Origin: LMDS01 sp039930465
GTDB lineage: Bacteria; Pseudomonadota; Gammaproteobacteria; Burkholderiales; Burkholderiaceae_C
Direction of reading: 5' to 3'
DNA: 40,766 bases
Assembly: GCA_039930465.1 (NCBI GenBank)
Contig: JBDTTU010000035.1
Span: 1 to 40,766, forward strand
A program made the translations under genes and the position numbers. Positions 19,001 through 25,877 of this stretch are shown here, piece after piece. The notes beneath the pieces were generated by a model. That model did no database searches and was not told where the DNA came from. It worked only from the letters and a program-made list of their open reading frames with translations. Numbering within the stretch: position 1 is the first letter of the stretch; the number at the start of each line of letters is the position of its first letter.

Positions 19001-19204
19001 AATGCCGCGCGCTTCGAGGTAACTGGCGACCAGCGTCGTCTTGCCGATGCCGGGAGGGCCGGTGACCCAAATACCAGGCACCGACGCGGCGGCGTCGAGC
19101 TGCACGAACAAGCGGTCTCGGCCGACGACTCGGCCGAGCCGCGGCGGACGCAGTTTGCCGAGTGCGGGTTGACGTCGGGTGCGCGGTGATGGCATGGCTG
19201 CCAT
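16001..19204 (-). CDS. MalT-like STAND ATPase with C-terminal winged-helix/BTAD domain
   Basis: About 1067 residues. The N-terminus has the MalT-type entry PRLGRVVGRDRLF, then Walker A GPPGIGKTT (about 49-57) and LPWALVLDNAQE as the Walker B region. The middle ~450 residues are Ala/Leu-rich helical repeats (TPR-like). The C-terminal ~270 residues start with IRIRTLGRFVIERGD and KPLDLLKLLIALGG, an OmpR/SARP-type winged helix, followed by a bacterial transcriptional activator domain with helical repeats to the end. Such proteins are signal-dependent activators. It lies 81 nt upstream of the five-gene operon and is likely its regulator (inference). Start ATG 19204 or 19195; the longer upstream frame overlaps the globin gene and lacks homology. 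Confidence 0.87.
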   Translation of the reverse strand: MAAMPSPRTRRQPALGKLRPPRLGRVVGRDRLFVQLDAAASVPGIWVTGPPGIGKTTLVASYLEARGIPCVWLQLDAGDADPATFVHFLRAAAALIAPRRQLRLPLPSADDLRDVPAFIRRCFRRLGLALDLPWALVLDNAQELASAPLLHAGMAAALAELPEQARVIALSREPPPPEYARALASQQLVVVDELSLRFTEDDTLRLVTLHGRDWSPAELRQLTGGWAAAMILLLATRTDLGLDEALRGGTAHERLFDFFAGEVMKKIGASDAAALMRIAYLPSASAAMAVAISGDAHAGELLADLARRSLFTDRRAGTPPAYTFHALFGEFLRARAVSSLGADALRALRVQAAGILAAHGHADAAIAELIAANAWSEALGLVVAHAARFVAQGRTAAVREWILAMPAASRASPQAWYWLGYCEMAVDPAQALQHFERAQRGFEAAGDAPGSFQTAAAAADAVVFIGTSLDALEPWMPVLMAHADTYLAQRDADTDLRVLPGLLAAFVYRQTAHALTAPLADLAERLLDQPLVASQRILLGTLAYYLLWTGQMQRLDRIIVKIDRLCAEPDTARATLLRWYSVGVVICSLLGRIDEALAQARSALALAGQGPAPMRAKAHLAMLLASVAARDAELARSHLSAAADAIEPGNAIDATIYEFQRGILMLLDGDWHNASKLMRAAVDSGRASGWPLREHIALLGQALAATQAGAFDEAEASLQAAFEHPFHAVCNWHHWIGALIEAQLAERRGNRARSLAALAHAFRVGRDNGYDFGPMPYCAGDMMPRLMLLALEHGIDPPFAQGIVRRYALPAPEGAGEHWPWPIRIRTLGRFVIERGDAPTAAPRKESRKPLDLLKLLIALGGQAVPVARLCAALWPEAEGDAARNSFDNALHRLRKLLGGEHFVPLRAGGLSLDAATCWTDLAALEARFAEIDSIGPAVSAEQLSALAEQALALCQGEFLAGDEDLPDVLVARTRIQARFTRQVAVLGARLEGLGQIAEAARLYERVVEQQPLAEDTVRRLIVCLLALGQRAKAYEAYRRCRQQLSVVLGMRPAPATEALVESLRDL

Positions 19205-19233
19205 CTTAGGTCGTAGGCCGAGGTTTCGGCGGC

Positions 19234-19641
19234 TCAAACGCCGCGGTTGCGCATCCAGTCGGCAGTCTTGAAGAACGAGGCTTCGAGCTGCTGCGCGAAG
19301 GCCGGATCGAGCTTCACTTCGCGCATCGCGCTGCTCATGCAGGCGAGCCACTGGTCGCGCTCGAGAATGCCGATGCTGTAAGGCATGTGGCGCGCACGCA
19401 GCATCGGGTGGCCGAATCGATCGGTGTAGTGCTGTGGCCCACCGAGCCAGCCGCACAGGAACCAATGGAATTTGTCGCGCGAGCCGTCGAGCGACTCGGG
19501 GTGCAGCGCGCGGATCTCGCGGTAGGCCGGGTCCAGGTCCATCAGGTCGTAGAAGCGGTCGACCAGCACCCGCACCTCGGCTTCGCCGCCGACACGGTCG
19601 AACGGCAACTCGGGCGGGCCCTTGAGCGGTTCCGAAATCAT
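19234..19641 (-). CDS. Truncated haemoglobin, group II (trHbO type)
   Basis: 135-residue 2-on-2 globin. Visible family features are PFDRVGGEAEVRVLVDRFY at the start, then KFHWFLCGWLGGPQHY, the proximal-His region LRARHMPYSIG, and the conserved Trp in DQWLACM. Group II truncated globins bind O2 and react with NO or peroxides. It lies 24 nt after the MinD-like gene and 29 nt before the BTAD regulator on the same strand, so it may belong to the same transcript. Confidence 0.95.
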   Translation of the reverse strand: MISEPLKGPPELPFDRVGGEAEVRVLVDRFYDLMDLDPAYREIRALHPESLDGSRDKFHWFLCGWLGGPQHYTDRFGHPMLRARHMPYSIGILERDQWLACMSSAMREVKLDPAFAQQLEASFFKTADWMRNRGV

Positions 19642-19665
19642 GCCGGCACGTTCACTGCGGAAACC

Positions 19666-20490
19666 TTACTCATCGAGCCGCGCTGCGATCGCTACGACAC
19701 CCTGCGCCGCGCCGCAACCGGGCATCAGTTCGAGCAGCAGCCGGCGCTTCTTCACGGCCTCGCGCACCGCGGGGTCGAGCGGGATCTCGCCGACCAGGTC
19801 GAGCCGTGGCGCCTGGCTGCCGGCGGACATCAGCGGCGTGACGAAGCGATCGACGACGAGCTGCAGTTGCCCACGGATCACCCGGCCGTCGCCGACCCGG
19901 CCCACCTGGTTCACGACCAACCGAATCTGCTGGCGTTGCTGCTGCGTGGCCAGCACCTTGATGACGGCGTAGGCGTCGGTCATCGAAGTGGGTTCGGGTG
20001 TGGCGATGACGAGCACGTCGTCGGCCATCGACACGGCATAGAGCACCACGTCGGAAATGCCGGCGCCGGTGTCGAGAATGATGTGGTCGAAGCGCGGCGC
20101 CACGACGTCGATGATCTGGACCAGTTGCTCGCGAATCTCGGGCGTGAGGCGCGAGTACTCGACCAGCCCCGAGCCCGCGAGCAGCACCGAAAAACCGCCC
20201 GGCGCCGGCAGGATCGCTTCTTCGAGCGTGTTCTTGCCGGTGAACACGTCGTGCAGGGTGACCTTGGGGAACAGGTTGAGCACCACGTCGAGGTTGGCCA
20301 GGCCCAGGTCGGCGTCGAGCACGAGCACCCGCTTGCCGCGGCGCGCCAGGGCCGCCGCGAGGTTGGCCGAAAGGAAGGTCTTGCCCACGCCACCCTTGCC
20401 GCTCGTCACGGCGAGGATGCGGGCACGTCGCACGGCACCCGGTACGGAAGCGGCCAAGGCCGCGTCGGGCGGAAGCTCGGAGAGGCTCAT
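19666..20490 (-). CDS. MinD/ParA-family ATPase, FlhG(FleN)-like
   Basis: 274-residue deviant Walker A ATPase with SGKGGVGKTFLSANLA (about 30-45), LDADLGLANLDVV and the switch region ILDTGAGISDVVL. The pattern LGLANLD with GLVEYSRL resembles FlhG/FleN/MotR regulators rather than the cell-division MinD. No membrane-targeting amphipathic helix is evident at the C-terminus. The longer open frame upstream is the GGDEF gene in another frame; ATG 20490 overlaps the GGDEF stop as ATGA. Likely role: positioning or number control of a polar structure, or a c-di-GMP-linked switch. No flagellar gene is in the window. Confidence 0.85.
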   Translation of the reverse strand: MSLSELPPDAALAASVPGAVRRARILAVTSGKGGVGKTFLSANLAAALARRGKRVLVLDADLGLANLDVVLNLFPKVTLHDVFTGKNTLEEAILPAPGGFSVLLAGSGLVEYSRLTPEIREQLVQIIDVVAPRFDHIILDTGAGISDVVLYAVSMADDVLVIATPEPTSMTDAYAVIKVLATQQQRQQIRLVVNQVGRVGDGRVIRGQLQLVVDRFVTPLMSAGSQAPRLDLVGEIPLDPAVREAVKKRRLLLELMPGCGAAQGVVAIAARLDE

Positions 20491-21149
20491 TCGATGTCCT
20501 GAAACTTCGAAGTGCCGAAGAGCAGGCCTTTCTCTTCGGCACTTACATGCGACATGGTGGGCTGCTCGAGGCAGGCGCGGTTGCGGCCTTCGGCCTTGGC
20601 GCGGTAGAGCTGCTGGTCGGCACGCTCGACCCACAGCGGCGCCGAAGAGCGCACCCACTGCGGCGCGAAGGCCCCGCCGATGCTCACCGTCACGCTCACC
20701 TGCTGGCCGGGTGCGATGTCGGTCTTGCGCGCTGCCACCTTCAGGCGCACCCGCTCGGCCACGGTCTGGCCGAACGAGGGCGGGCAGTTGGGCAGGATCA
20801 TCGCGAACTCTTCGCCGCCAAAACGCGCCACGGTGTCCATCGGGCGAATGCATTCCTGCAGCGCCTGCCCGACGGCCTTGAGCACCAGGTCGCCAGCCGG
20901 GTGGCCGTGGGTGTCGTTGACCTTCTTGAAGTGGTCGATGTCGATCATCAGCACCAGCGCTGGCTCGCCGGCGCGCGCCACACGGTCGATCTCGCTGGCC
21001 AGTGCGAGTTCGAACTGGCGCCGGTTCGACAAACCGGTGAGCGGGTCGCGGCTGGAAATTTCGCACAGCGCGTCGATCAGGGCCTGCAGCCAGACCACAT
21101 CACCGACCTGACCGCGGTCGGGCAAGGGGTGGCCGGAGCGTTGCAGCAA
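20487..21149 (-). CDS. GGDEF-domain diguanylate cyclase
   Basis: Makes cyclic di-GMP from GTP. The domain holds DPLTGLSNRRQFE, IDIDHFKKVNDTHGHPAGD and the active-site GGEEF. An inhibitory I-site RPMD lies five residues before the GGEEF, so product feedback is likely. No membrane span is visible, so it is cytosolic. The coded start is uncertain. TTG 21149 gives 220 residues, but the same frame stays open upstream and reads plausible protein (PSLKLADALQLLQ). The true start may be a rare codon such as ATT 21221, since no in-frame ATG, GTG or other TTG was found back to about 21260. Coupled to the MinD-like gene by a 4-nt overlap. Confidence 0.87.
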   Translation of the reverse strand: MLQRSGHPLPDRGQVGDVVWLQALIDALCEISSRDPLTGLSNRRQFELALASEIDRVARAGEPALVLMIDIDHFKKVNDTHGHPAGDLVLKAVGQALQECIRPMDTVARFGGEEFAMILPNCPPSFGQTVAERVRLKVAARKTDIAPGQQVSVTVSIGGAFAPQWVRSSAPLWVERADQQLYRAKAEGRNRACLEQPTMSHVSAEEKGLLFGTSKFQDIE

Positions 21150-21306
21150 CTGCAGTGCGTCGGCCAGCTTCAGCGAGGGGTGGTCGGAGGCGATGGGTTG
21201 AGTCCTGGCGAGCGGGTGAATTCTGCGCAGGGCGTGCGCCTGCCTGCGGCGAAGTCTAGCAGCGGGCCCTGCGGCGGTTGGGCAGGAACAAGGGGTGAAA
21301 GGCGCG

Positions 21307-22560
21307 TCAAATCGTGCTTGCGGGCTGCGGCAGGAACAGCGTTTGCAAGTCGTTCAGAAAGTCGAAACCGCGCTCGGTGGGCCAGGCTCGAACGAAGTCG
21401 CGCGCGATCAGGCCGCGTTCTTCGGCACGTGCCAGGCCGGCCTGCAGTGCGCTGCGCGGCAGGCCGGTTCTCTCGCTGAAACGCTCCAGCTCGAAGCCTT
21501 CTTTCAGGCGCGTGGCGTTGAGCATGAATTCGAAAGGCAGTTCGCTGCGTGCCACCTCTTCATCGCTCGAAACGCAGTGGCCCGCGAGCGCTTGCCGCAT
21601 GTAGGTTGCTGGTTCGCGAAAGCGCGTCTGCCGCACCACGCGGTGCGGGAATGAGAGCTTGCTGTGCGCGCCGGCACCGATGCCAAGGTAGTCGCCGAAC
21701 TCCCAGTAGTTCAGGTTGTGCGCGCAGCGGTGGCCGGGGCGCGCGAAGGCCGAGACTTCGTAGCGTTCCAGGCCACGCTCTGAAGTACGGGCGGTGATGC
21801 GGTCGAGCATCTCGAACGCGGTGTCGTCGTCGGGCAGCGCAGGCGGGTGTTTCGCGAACAGCGTGTTCGCCTCGATGGTGAGGTGGTAGACCGACAGGTG
21901 CGGTGGCTCGAAGGCCAGCGCCTGCGCCAGATCGGCATCGAACTCGGCCAGGGTCTGGCCCGGCAGCGCATACATCAGATCGAGGTTGAAGGTGTCGAAG
22001 GCCTGCTGCGCTTCTTCGACCGCGGCCATGGCCTGCGCCGCGTCGTGCACTCGGCCGAGCGCGGCGAGCCTGGCGTCGTTGAAGCTCTGCACGCCGATCG
22101 ACAAACGCGTGACGCCGGCCGCGCGGTAACCGCGAAAGCGGTCGCGCTCGAAGGTGCCGGGGTTGGCTTCGAGCGTGATCTCGCAGCCGGGCTCAAGGGG
22201 CAGCCGGGCGCGGATGTCGCCGATCAGTCGGTCGATGGCCTCGGGCGCGAACAGGCTGGGGGTGCCGCCGCCGATGAAGATCGTGTGAACGCGGCGGCCC
22301 CAGATGAAAGGCAAGGCGGCTTCGAGGTCGTGGCGCAAGGCCTCGAGGTACTGGGTCTGGGCCAGCTCGCCCTTCAGTTCGTGGGAGTTGAAATCGCAGT
22401 ACGGACACTTCTTCAGGCACCACGGCAGGTGCACGTAAAGCGACAAGGGTGGCAGCGCCACCAGCGACAAGGTGCCCGGGCGCATGTAGCGCGCCAGCCG
22501 CTCGCTCACCGGTTCGGTGGCAGCAACGGGTGTGTCGACATGGATCGGAATATCAGCCAA
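21307..22560 (-). CDS. hemW: HemW, radical SAM haem chaperone
   Basis: 417 residues. The radical SAM cluster motif is CLKKCPYC (CxxxCxxC, about 47-54), followed by FIGGGTPSLF and LEANPGTFE, then SIGVQSFND and CAHNLNYWEFGDYLGIGAGAH split over the HemW-type region. Homologues annotated as oxygen-independent coproporphyrinogen oxidase are mostly HemW, which binds haem and passes it to respiratory proteins. The N-terminus is about 35 residues longer than usual before LSLYVHLPWC. The ATG at 22560 lies inside the end of rdgB (8-nt overlap). Last gene of the kinase-to-hemW operon. Confidence 0.95.
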   Translation of the reverse strand: MADIPIHVDTPVAATEPVSERLARYMRPGTLSLVALPPLSLYVHLPWCLKKCPYCDFNSHELKGELAQTQYLEALRHDLEAALPFIWGRRVHTIFIGGGTPSLFAPEAIDRLIGDIRARLPLEPGCEITLEANPGTFERDRFRGYRAAGVTRLSIGVQSFNDARLAALGRVHDAAQAMAAVEEAQQAFDTFNLDLMYALPGQTLAEFDADLAQALAFEPPHLSVYHLTIEANTLFAKHPPALPDDDTAFEMLDRITARTSERGLERYEVSAFARPGHRCAHNLNYWEFGDYLGIGAGAHSKLSFPHRVVRQTRFREPATYMRQALAGHCVSSDEEVARSELPFEFMLNATRLKEGFELERFSERTGLPRSALQAGLARAEERGLIARDFVRAWPTERGFDFLNDLQTLFLPQPASTI

Positions 22561-23188
22561 GGTGCCACGCGTCGCGCATCAGGGCCAGCATCTGGCGCGC
22601 GGCCAGAGCGCGGTGGCTGTGCGCGTTCTTGAGCTCGGCGCCCAGTTCGGCAACGGTTCGGCCGAGCGCCGGAATGAACATCAGCGGGTCGTAGCCGAAG
22701 CCGCCGCTGCCCACGGCTTCATGCAGGATCTCGCCATGCCAGCGGCCCACCGCCACGAGCGGCTCCGGGTCGTCGGCCGAGCGCACCGCCACCAGCGTGC
22801 TGACGAAGCGCGCGCGGCGGTCGGTGGCGCCTTGCATCCGCTCGATCAGCAGGCGGTTGTTCGCGGCGTCCTGAAAGCGGCGCTGCGCTTCGCGCTCGGC
22901 CACGGGCAGATCGACCGACGCGAAGTGCGCCGAGATCACGCCGGGCGCGCCGCCGAGTGCATCGACGCACAAGCCGGAATCGTCGGCCATCGCCGGGCCG
23001 CGCGCCTGCAACGCCGCATGGCGCACCTTCGCGATCGCGTTTTCGATGAAGGTGGCAAAGGGTTCGTCGGCCTCGGTGATGCCGAGCGACTGCTGCGTCA
23101 CGAGCGCCACACCCGCGGGGGCGAGCAGCGTTTGCAGCTCGGCCAGCTTCTTCTGGTTGTTCGACGCCAGAACGAGCCGCACGCTCAA
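22553..23188 (-). CDS. rdgB: RdgB/HAM1 non-canonical purine NTP pyrophosphatase
   Basis: Hydrolyses dITP, XTP and related NTPs to keep them out of nucleic acids. Motifs: LASNNQKKLAEL at the N-terminus, DDSGLCVDALGGAPGVISA, and GFGYDPLMFIPALG. About 211 residues. The start is not ATG: TTG 23188 overlaps the rph stop as TTGA, and GTG 23182 is the alternative two codons in. The ORF continues upstream through rph in another frame, which is not coding for this protein. Overlaps hemW by 8 nt at its 3' end. Confidence 0.93.
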   Translation of the reverse strand: MSVRLVLASNNQKKLAELQTLLAPAGVALVTQQSLGITEADEPFATFIENAIAKVRHAALQARGPAMADDSGLCVDALGGAPGVISAHFASVDLPVAEREAQRRFQDAANNRLLIERMQGATDRRARFVSTLVAVRSADDPEPLVAVGRWHGEILHEAVGSGGFGYDPLMFIPALGRTVAELGAELKNAHSHRALAARQMLALMRDAWHLG

Positions 23189-23922
23189 AGGCCCAGTGCG
23201 AGGCGCTGTGCTTTGATCAGCTCGCGAATGCCCTTGTCGGCCAGCCCGAGCAGGGCGTCCATCTCGCCGCGCGAAAACGCCGCACCTTCGGCCGTGCCCT
23301 GCAGTTCGACGAAGCCGCCAGCCGCCGTCATCACGACGTTCATGTCGGTGTCGCACGACGAGTCTTCGGTGTATTCGAGATCGAGCAGCGGCGTGCCTTC
23401 GACGACGCCGACCGAAATGGCGGCCACGAATTCGCGGATCGGCGACGCGTTGGCCGCAGCGCTGAGCTTGCCCTGTGCCTGCAACCAGCTCACCGCGTCG
23501 TGCGCGGCAACGAACGCGCCAGTGATCGCGGCCGTGCGGGTGCCGCCGTCGGCCTGGATCACGTCGCAATCGAGCGAGATCGTGCGCTCGCCCAGCGCTT
23601 TCAGGTCGAACACACAGCGCAGCGAGCGGCCGATCAGGCGCTGGATTTCCTGCGTGCGGCCGCTTTGTTTGCCACGCGCCGCTTCGCGGTCACTGCGGGT
23701 GTGGGTGGCGCGCGGCAGCATGCCGTATTCGGCCGTGACCCAGCCTTCGCCGCTGCCACGTTTGTGCGGCGGCACTTTTTCTTCGACGGAGGCGGTGCAC
23801 AACACCTTGGTGTGGCCGAACTCGACCAGCACCGAGCCTTCGGCGTGGCGTGTGTAGTGGCGGGTGATGGTGACCGGGCGCAGGGCGTCGGCGGGGCGGG
23901 AATCAGAGCGGTGGTAAGTCAT
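23185..23922 (-). CDS. rph: Ribonuclease PH
   Basis: 3'-exoribonuclease that trims tRNA precursors by phosphorolysis, 245 residues. Family features: RPVTITRHYTRHAEGSVLV, VPPHKRGSGEGWVTAEYGM, RLIGRSLRC and LDCDVIQADGGTRTAAITG. Start ATG 23922 (MTYHRSDSRPADALRP) matches the usual N-terminus; a longer in-frame start 27 nt upstream would overlap the phosphatase gap. Located between the PP2C gene (27-nt gap) and rdgB (4-nt overlap). Confidence 0.97.
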   Translation of the reverse strand: MTYHRSDSRPADALRPVTITRHYTRHAEGSVLVEFGHTKVLCTASVEEKVPPHKRGSGEGWVTAEYGMLPRATHTRSDREAARGKQSGRTQEIQRLIGRSLRCVFDLKALGERTISLDCDVIQADGGTRTAAITGAFVAAHDAVSWLQAQGKLSAAANASPIREFVAAISVGVVEGTPLLDLEYTEDSSCDTDMNVVMTAAGGFVELQGTAEGAAFSRGEMDALLGLADKGIRELIKAQRLALGL

Positions 23923-23949
23923 GGCGCGTATTGTCCACGCGCCGGGCAC

Positions 23950-24867
23950 TCAACTCTTTTTCTGCTGCGACGAGCGCCGGATCGCTTCGTTGATTTCGCG
24001 GATCGAGCGTTCGATCTCGGCGTCGTCGAGTTCGTCGGGCACTTCCTGGCCGAGCACGCTGGCCTGGATGGTCGACGCGAACACTTCTTCACCGAGCGAC
24101 TGGGTCGAGATGCCGCTGGTGCTGTCGTTGTCTTCGGCCGACTCCCATTCCATCGCCAGGATCGACACGTTGTCGCTCTTGGCGCCGCCGTTGCGCAGCG
24201 CCTGCTCAACGAGTTCGGGCACGGCATCGGACAGCGAATGGTTGGCGAGCTGGTCGGTGATGACGGTGTCGCTCACCGTGCCCCACAGGCCGTCGGAACA
24301 CAGCAGCAGGCGGTCGCCGCTTTGCAGCATCAGCGGGCCGACCGTGTCGACCACCGGCTTGCCCGGGCTGCCCAGGCACGTGAACAGCACGTTGCGGTTG
24401 AAGCGGTCGTTCATGGGCACGACCTGGCTCATGGTCTGCTGCAGCTCTGAGTAGGAATGGTCGCGGGTGCGTGCGATCAATTTTTCGCCGCGCACCAGGT
24501 ACAGGCGCGAATCGCCGCAATGCGCCCAATACGCCGCGTTGCCCTGCAACAGGCACGCAACGATCGTGGTGCGCGGGGTGTCGATCAGGGCCTTCTGCGT
24601 GGCGTAACGCAACAGCTGGTGGTGGCCGGCAATGATGGCTTCGTTCAAGAAACGCAGCGGGTCGGCCAGCGTCGGCTTGCAGTCGCGCTGAAACATGGCA
24701 GCCAGCGTCTGCAAGGCAAGTTGCGACGCGACCTCACCTTCAGGGTGACCGCCCATGCCATCGGCGAGCGCAAACAGGCCCGCGTCACGCGTGTAGCAAT
24801 AGCCCATGCGGTCTTCGTTTTTTTCTCGGCCACCCTTGCGGCTGACCTGGTAGACAGAGAAGCGCAT
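23950..24867 (-). CDS. PP2C-type Ser/Thr protein phosphatase
   Basis: 305-residue Mg/Mn-dependent phosphatase. Metal-binding motifs are NEDRMGY, ADGMGGHPEGEVAS, HCGDSRLYL, LLCSDGLWGTVS and SDNVSILAMEW, in the family order. After the catalytic domain (about 1-245) comes an acidic, Ser-rich tail of about 60 residues that ends in basic residues. No membrane span. It lies 14 nt after a Ser/Thr kinase gene and probably reverses that kinase's phosphorylation. Confidence 0.95.
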   Translation of the reverse strand: MRFSVYQVSRKGGREKNEDRMGYCYTRDAGLFALADGMGGHPEGEVASQLALQTLAAMFQRDCKPTLADPLRFLNEAIIAGHHQLLRYATQKALIDTPRTTIVACLLQGNAAYWAHCGDSRLYLVRGEKLIARTRDHSYSELQQTMSQVVPMNDRFNRNVLFTCLGSPGKPVVDTVGPLMLQSGDRLLLCSDGLWGTVSDTVITDQLANHSLSDAVPELVEQALRNGGAKSDNVSILAMEWESAEDNDSTSGISTQSLGEEVFASTIQASVLGQEVPDELDDAEIERSIREINEAIRRSSQQKKS

Positions 24868-24881
24868 GAAGAGGTGCCGGT

Positions 24882-25850
24882 TCAGGCCTTGGCGCCCGTG
24901 GTCAGGTTTTCAAGCTGCAACTTCAGGCGTTCGCTGAAGCTGAGCTTGGTGTAGCGGCGTTCGGTCTCGCGCGACAGTTCTTTCTGCAGCGCAAACACAC
25001 TTTGCGGGCGGGACAGCGGGTCGAGCGACATGCACCACTCGGTCACTTCGATCAGGTTGTCGGAATACACATTGCGCAGGCGCGAGAGGCTCAGCGCCAG
25101 GCGGTCTTTTTCGATGCGCTGCGGCGCGTCGTTCGGCGGGTAACCCTGCATGCAGGCGTAGATGCAGGCGCCGATGGCGTAGATGTCAGTCCAGGGGCCG
25201 AGCGTGCCGTCGCGGCGGTACATCTCGGGCGCGGCAAAACCGGGTGTGTACATCGGGCGGATGAAGTTGCCCTCTTTGCTCAGCACTTCGCGCGCGGCGC
25301 CGAAGTCGAGCATCACGGCCTTGTTCTCGTTGGTGATGAAGATGTTGGCGGGTTTGATGTCGAGGTGCAGCATCTTGTGCTGGTGCACGATGCGCAAGCC
25401 ACGCAGGATCTCGTCGAACAGCGAACGGATTGTGCTTTCGCGAAACACCTTGTCACGCTTCAGGTCGCGCGCGGTGACGATGAAGTCTTGCAGGGTGTCG
25501 CCCTGCAGATAGTTCATCACCATGTAGACGGTTTCGTTCTCGCGGAAGAAGTTCAGCACCGAAACCACGCTCGGGTGAGAAATCTGCGCGAGCGATCGGC
25601 CTTCTTCGAAGAAGCTCTTCAGGCCGAGTCGGTAGAGTGGCTGCTTCTCGGGCTTGACCCGCGGCGTGAGTTCGCCGGGCGAACGTTCGGCGAGCGACGA
25701 TGGCAGGTATTCCTTGAGCGCGACAAGGTGCCGTTCGGGGTCTTCACACAGGTAAACCACACCAAAGCCGCCGGCTGCCAGTTTCTTGATGACCTGATAG
25801 CCACCCACCACTGTGCCGGACGGCAAAGGGGCAGGTTTGAGCTTTGACAT
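24882..25850 (-). CDS. Hanks-type Ser/Thr protein kinase
   Basis: 322 residues, mostly a single kinase domain. Gly-rich loop is LAAGGFGVVYLCED (about 24-37), with the ATP-anchoring Lys in VALKEYLP. The catalytic loop is HLDIKPANIF (HLD in place of HRD, lacking the arginine next to the catalytic Asp), and the metal-binding motif is DFGAAR. The activation segment ends GFAAPEMY. No transmembrane or PASTA domain, so it is cytosolic. ATG 25850 has no clear ribosome-binding site. Only 27 nt separate it from divergent yicC, so the two promoters must overlap or lie within coding sequence. Confidence 0.95.
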   Translation of the reverse strand: MSKLKPAPLPSGTVVGGYQVIKKLAAGGFGVVYLCEDPERHLVALKEYLPSSLAERSPGELTPRVKPEKQPLYRLGLKSFFEEGRSLAQISHPSVVSVLNFFRENETVYMVMNYLQGDTLQDFIVTARDLKRDKVFRESTIRSLFDEILRGLRIVHQHKMLHLDIKPANIFITNENKAVMLDFGAAREVLSKEGNFIRPMYTPGFAAPEMYRRDGTLGPWTDIYAIGACIYACMQGYPPNDAPQRIEKDRLALSLSRLRNVYSDNLIEVTEWCMSLDPLSRPQSVFALQKELSRETERRYTKLSFSERLKLQLENLTTGAKA

Positions 25851-25874
25851 AATTCGATTTTCAGTGGGTAAATT
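25844..25874 (+). promoter_or_regulatory. Possible sigma-70 promoter for yicC operon
   Basis: TTGACA at 25844-25849 overlaps the first codons of the divergent kinase gene. A -10-like GGTAAA lies at a 17-nt spacing (25867-25872), or TAAATT at 19 nt (25869-25874). Transcription would begin within a few bases of the yicC ATG (25878), leaving little or no 5' leader. By-eye prediction only. Confidence 0.35.
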
Positions 25875-25877
25875 CTC

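Noticed and set aside
18610..19200. Sequencing frameshift in the regulator near its N-terminus
   Set aside because: Frame is continuous from Walker A to the C-terminal BTAD domain with consistent composition.
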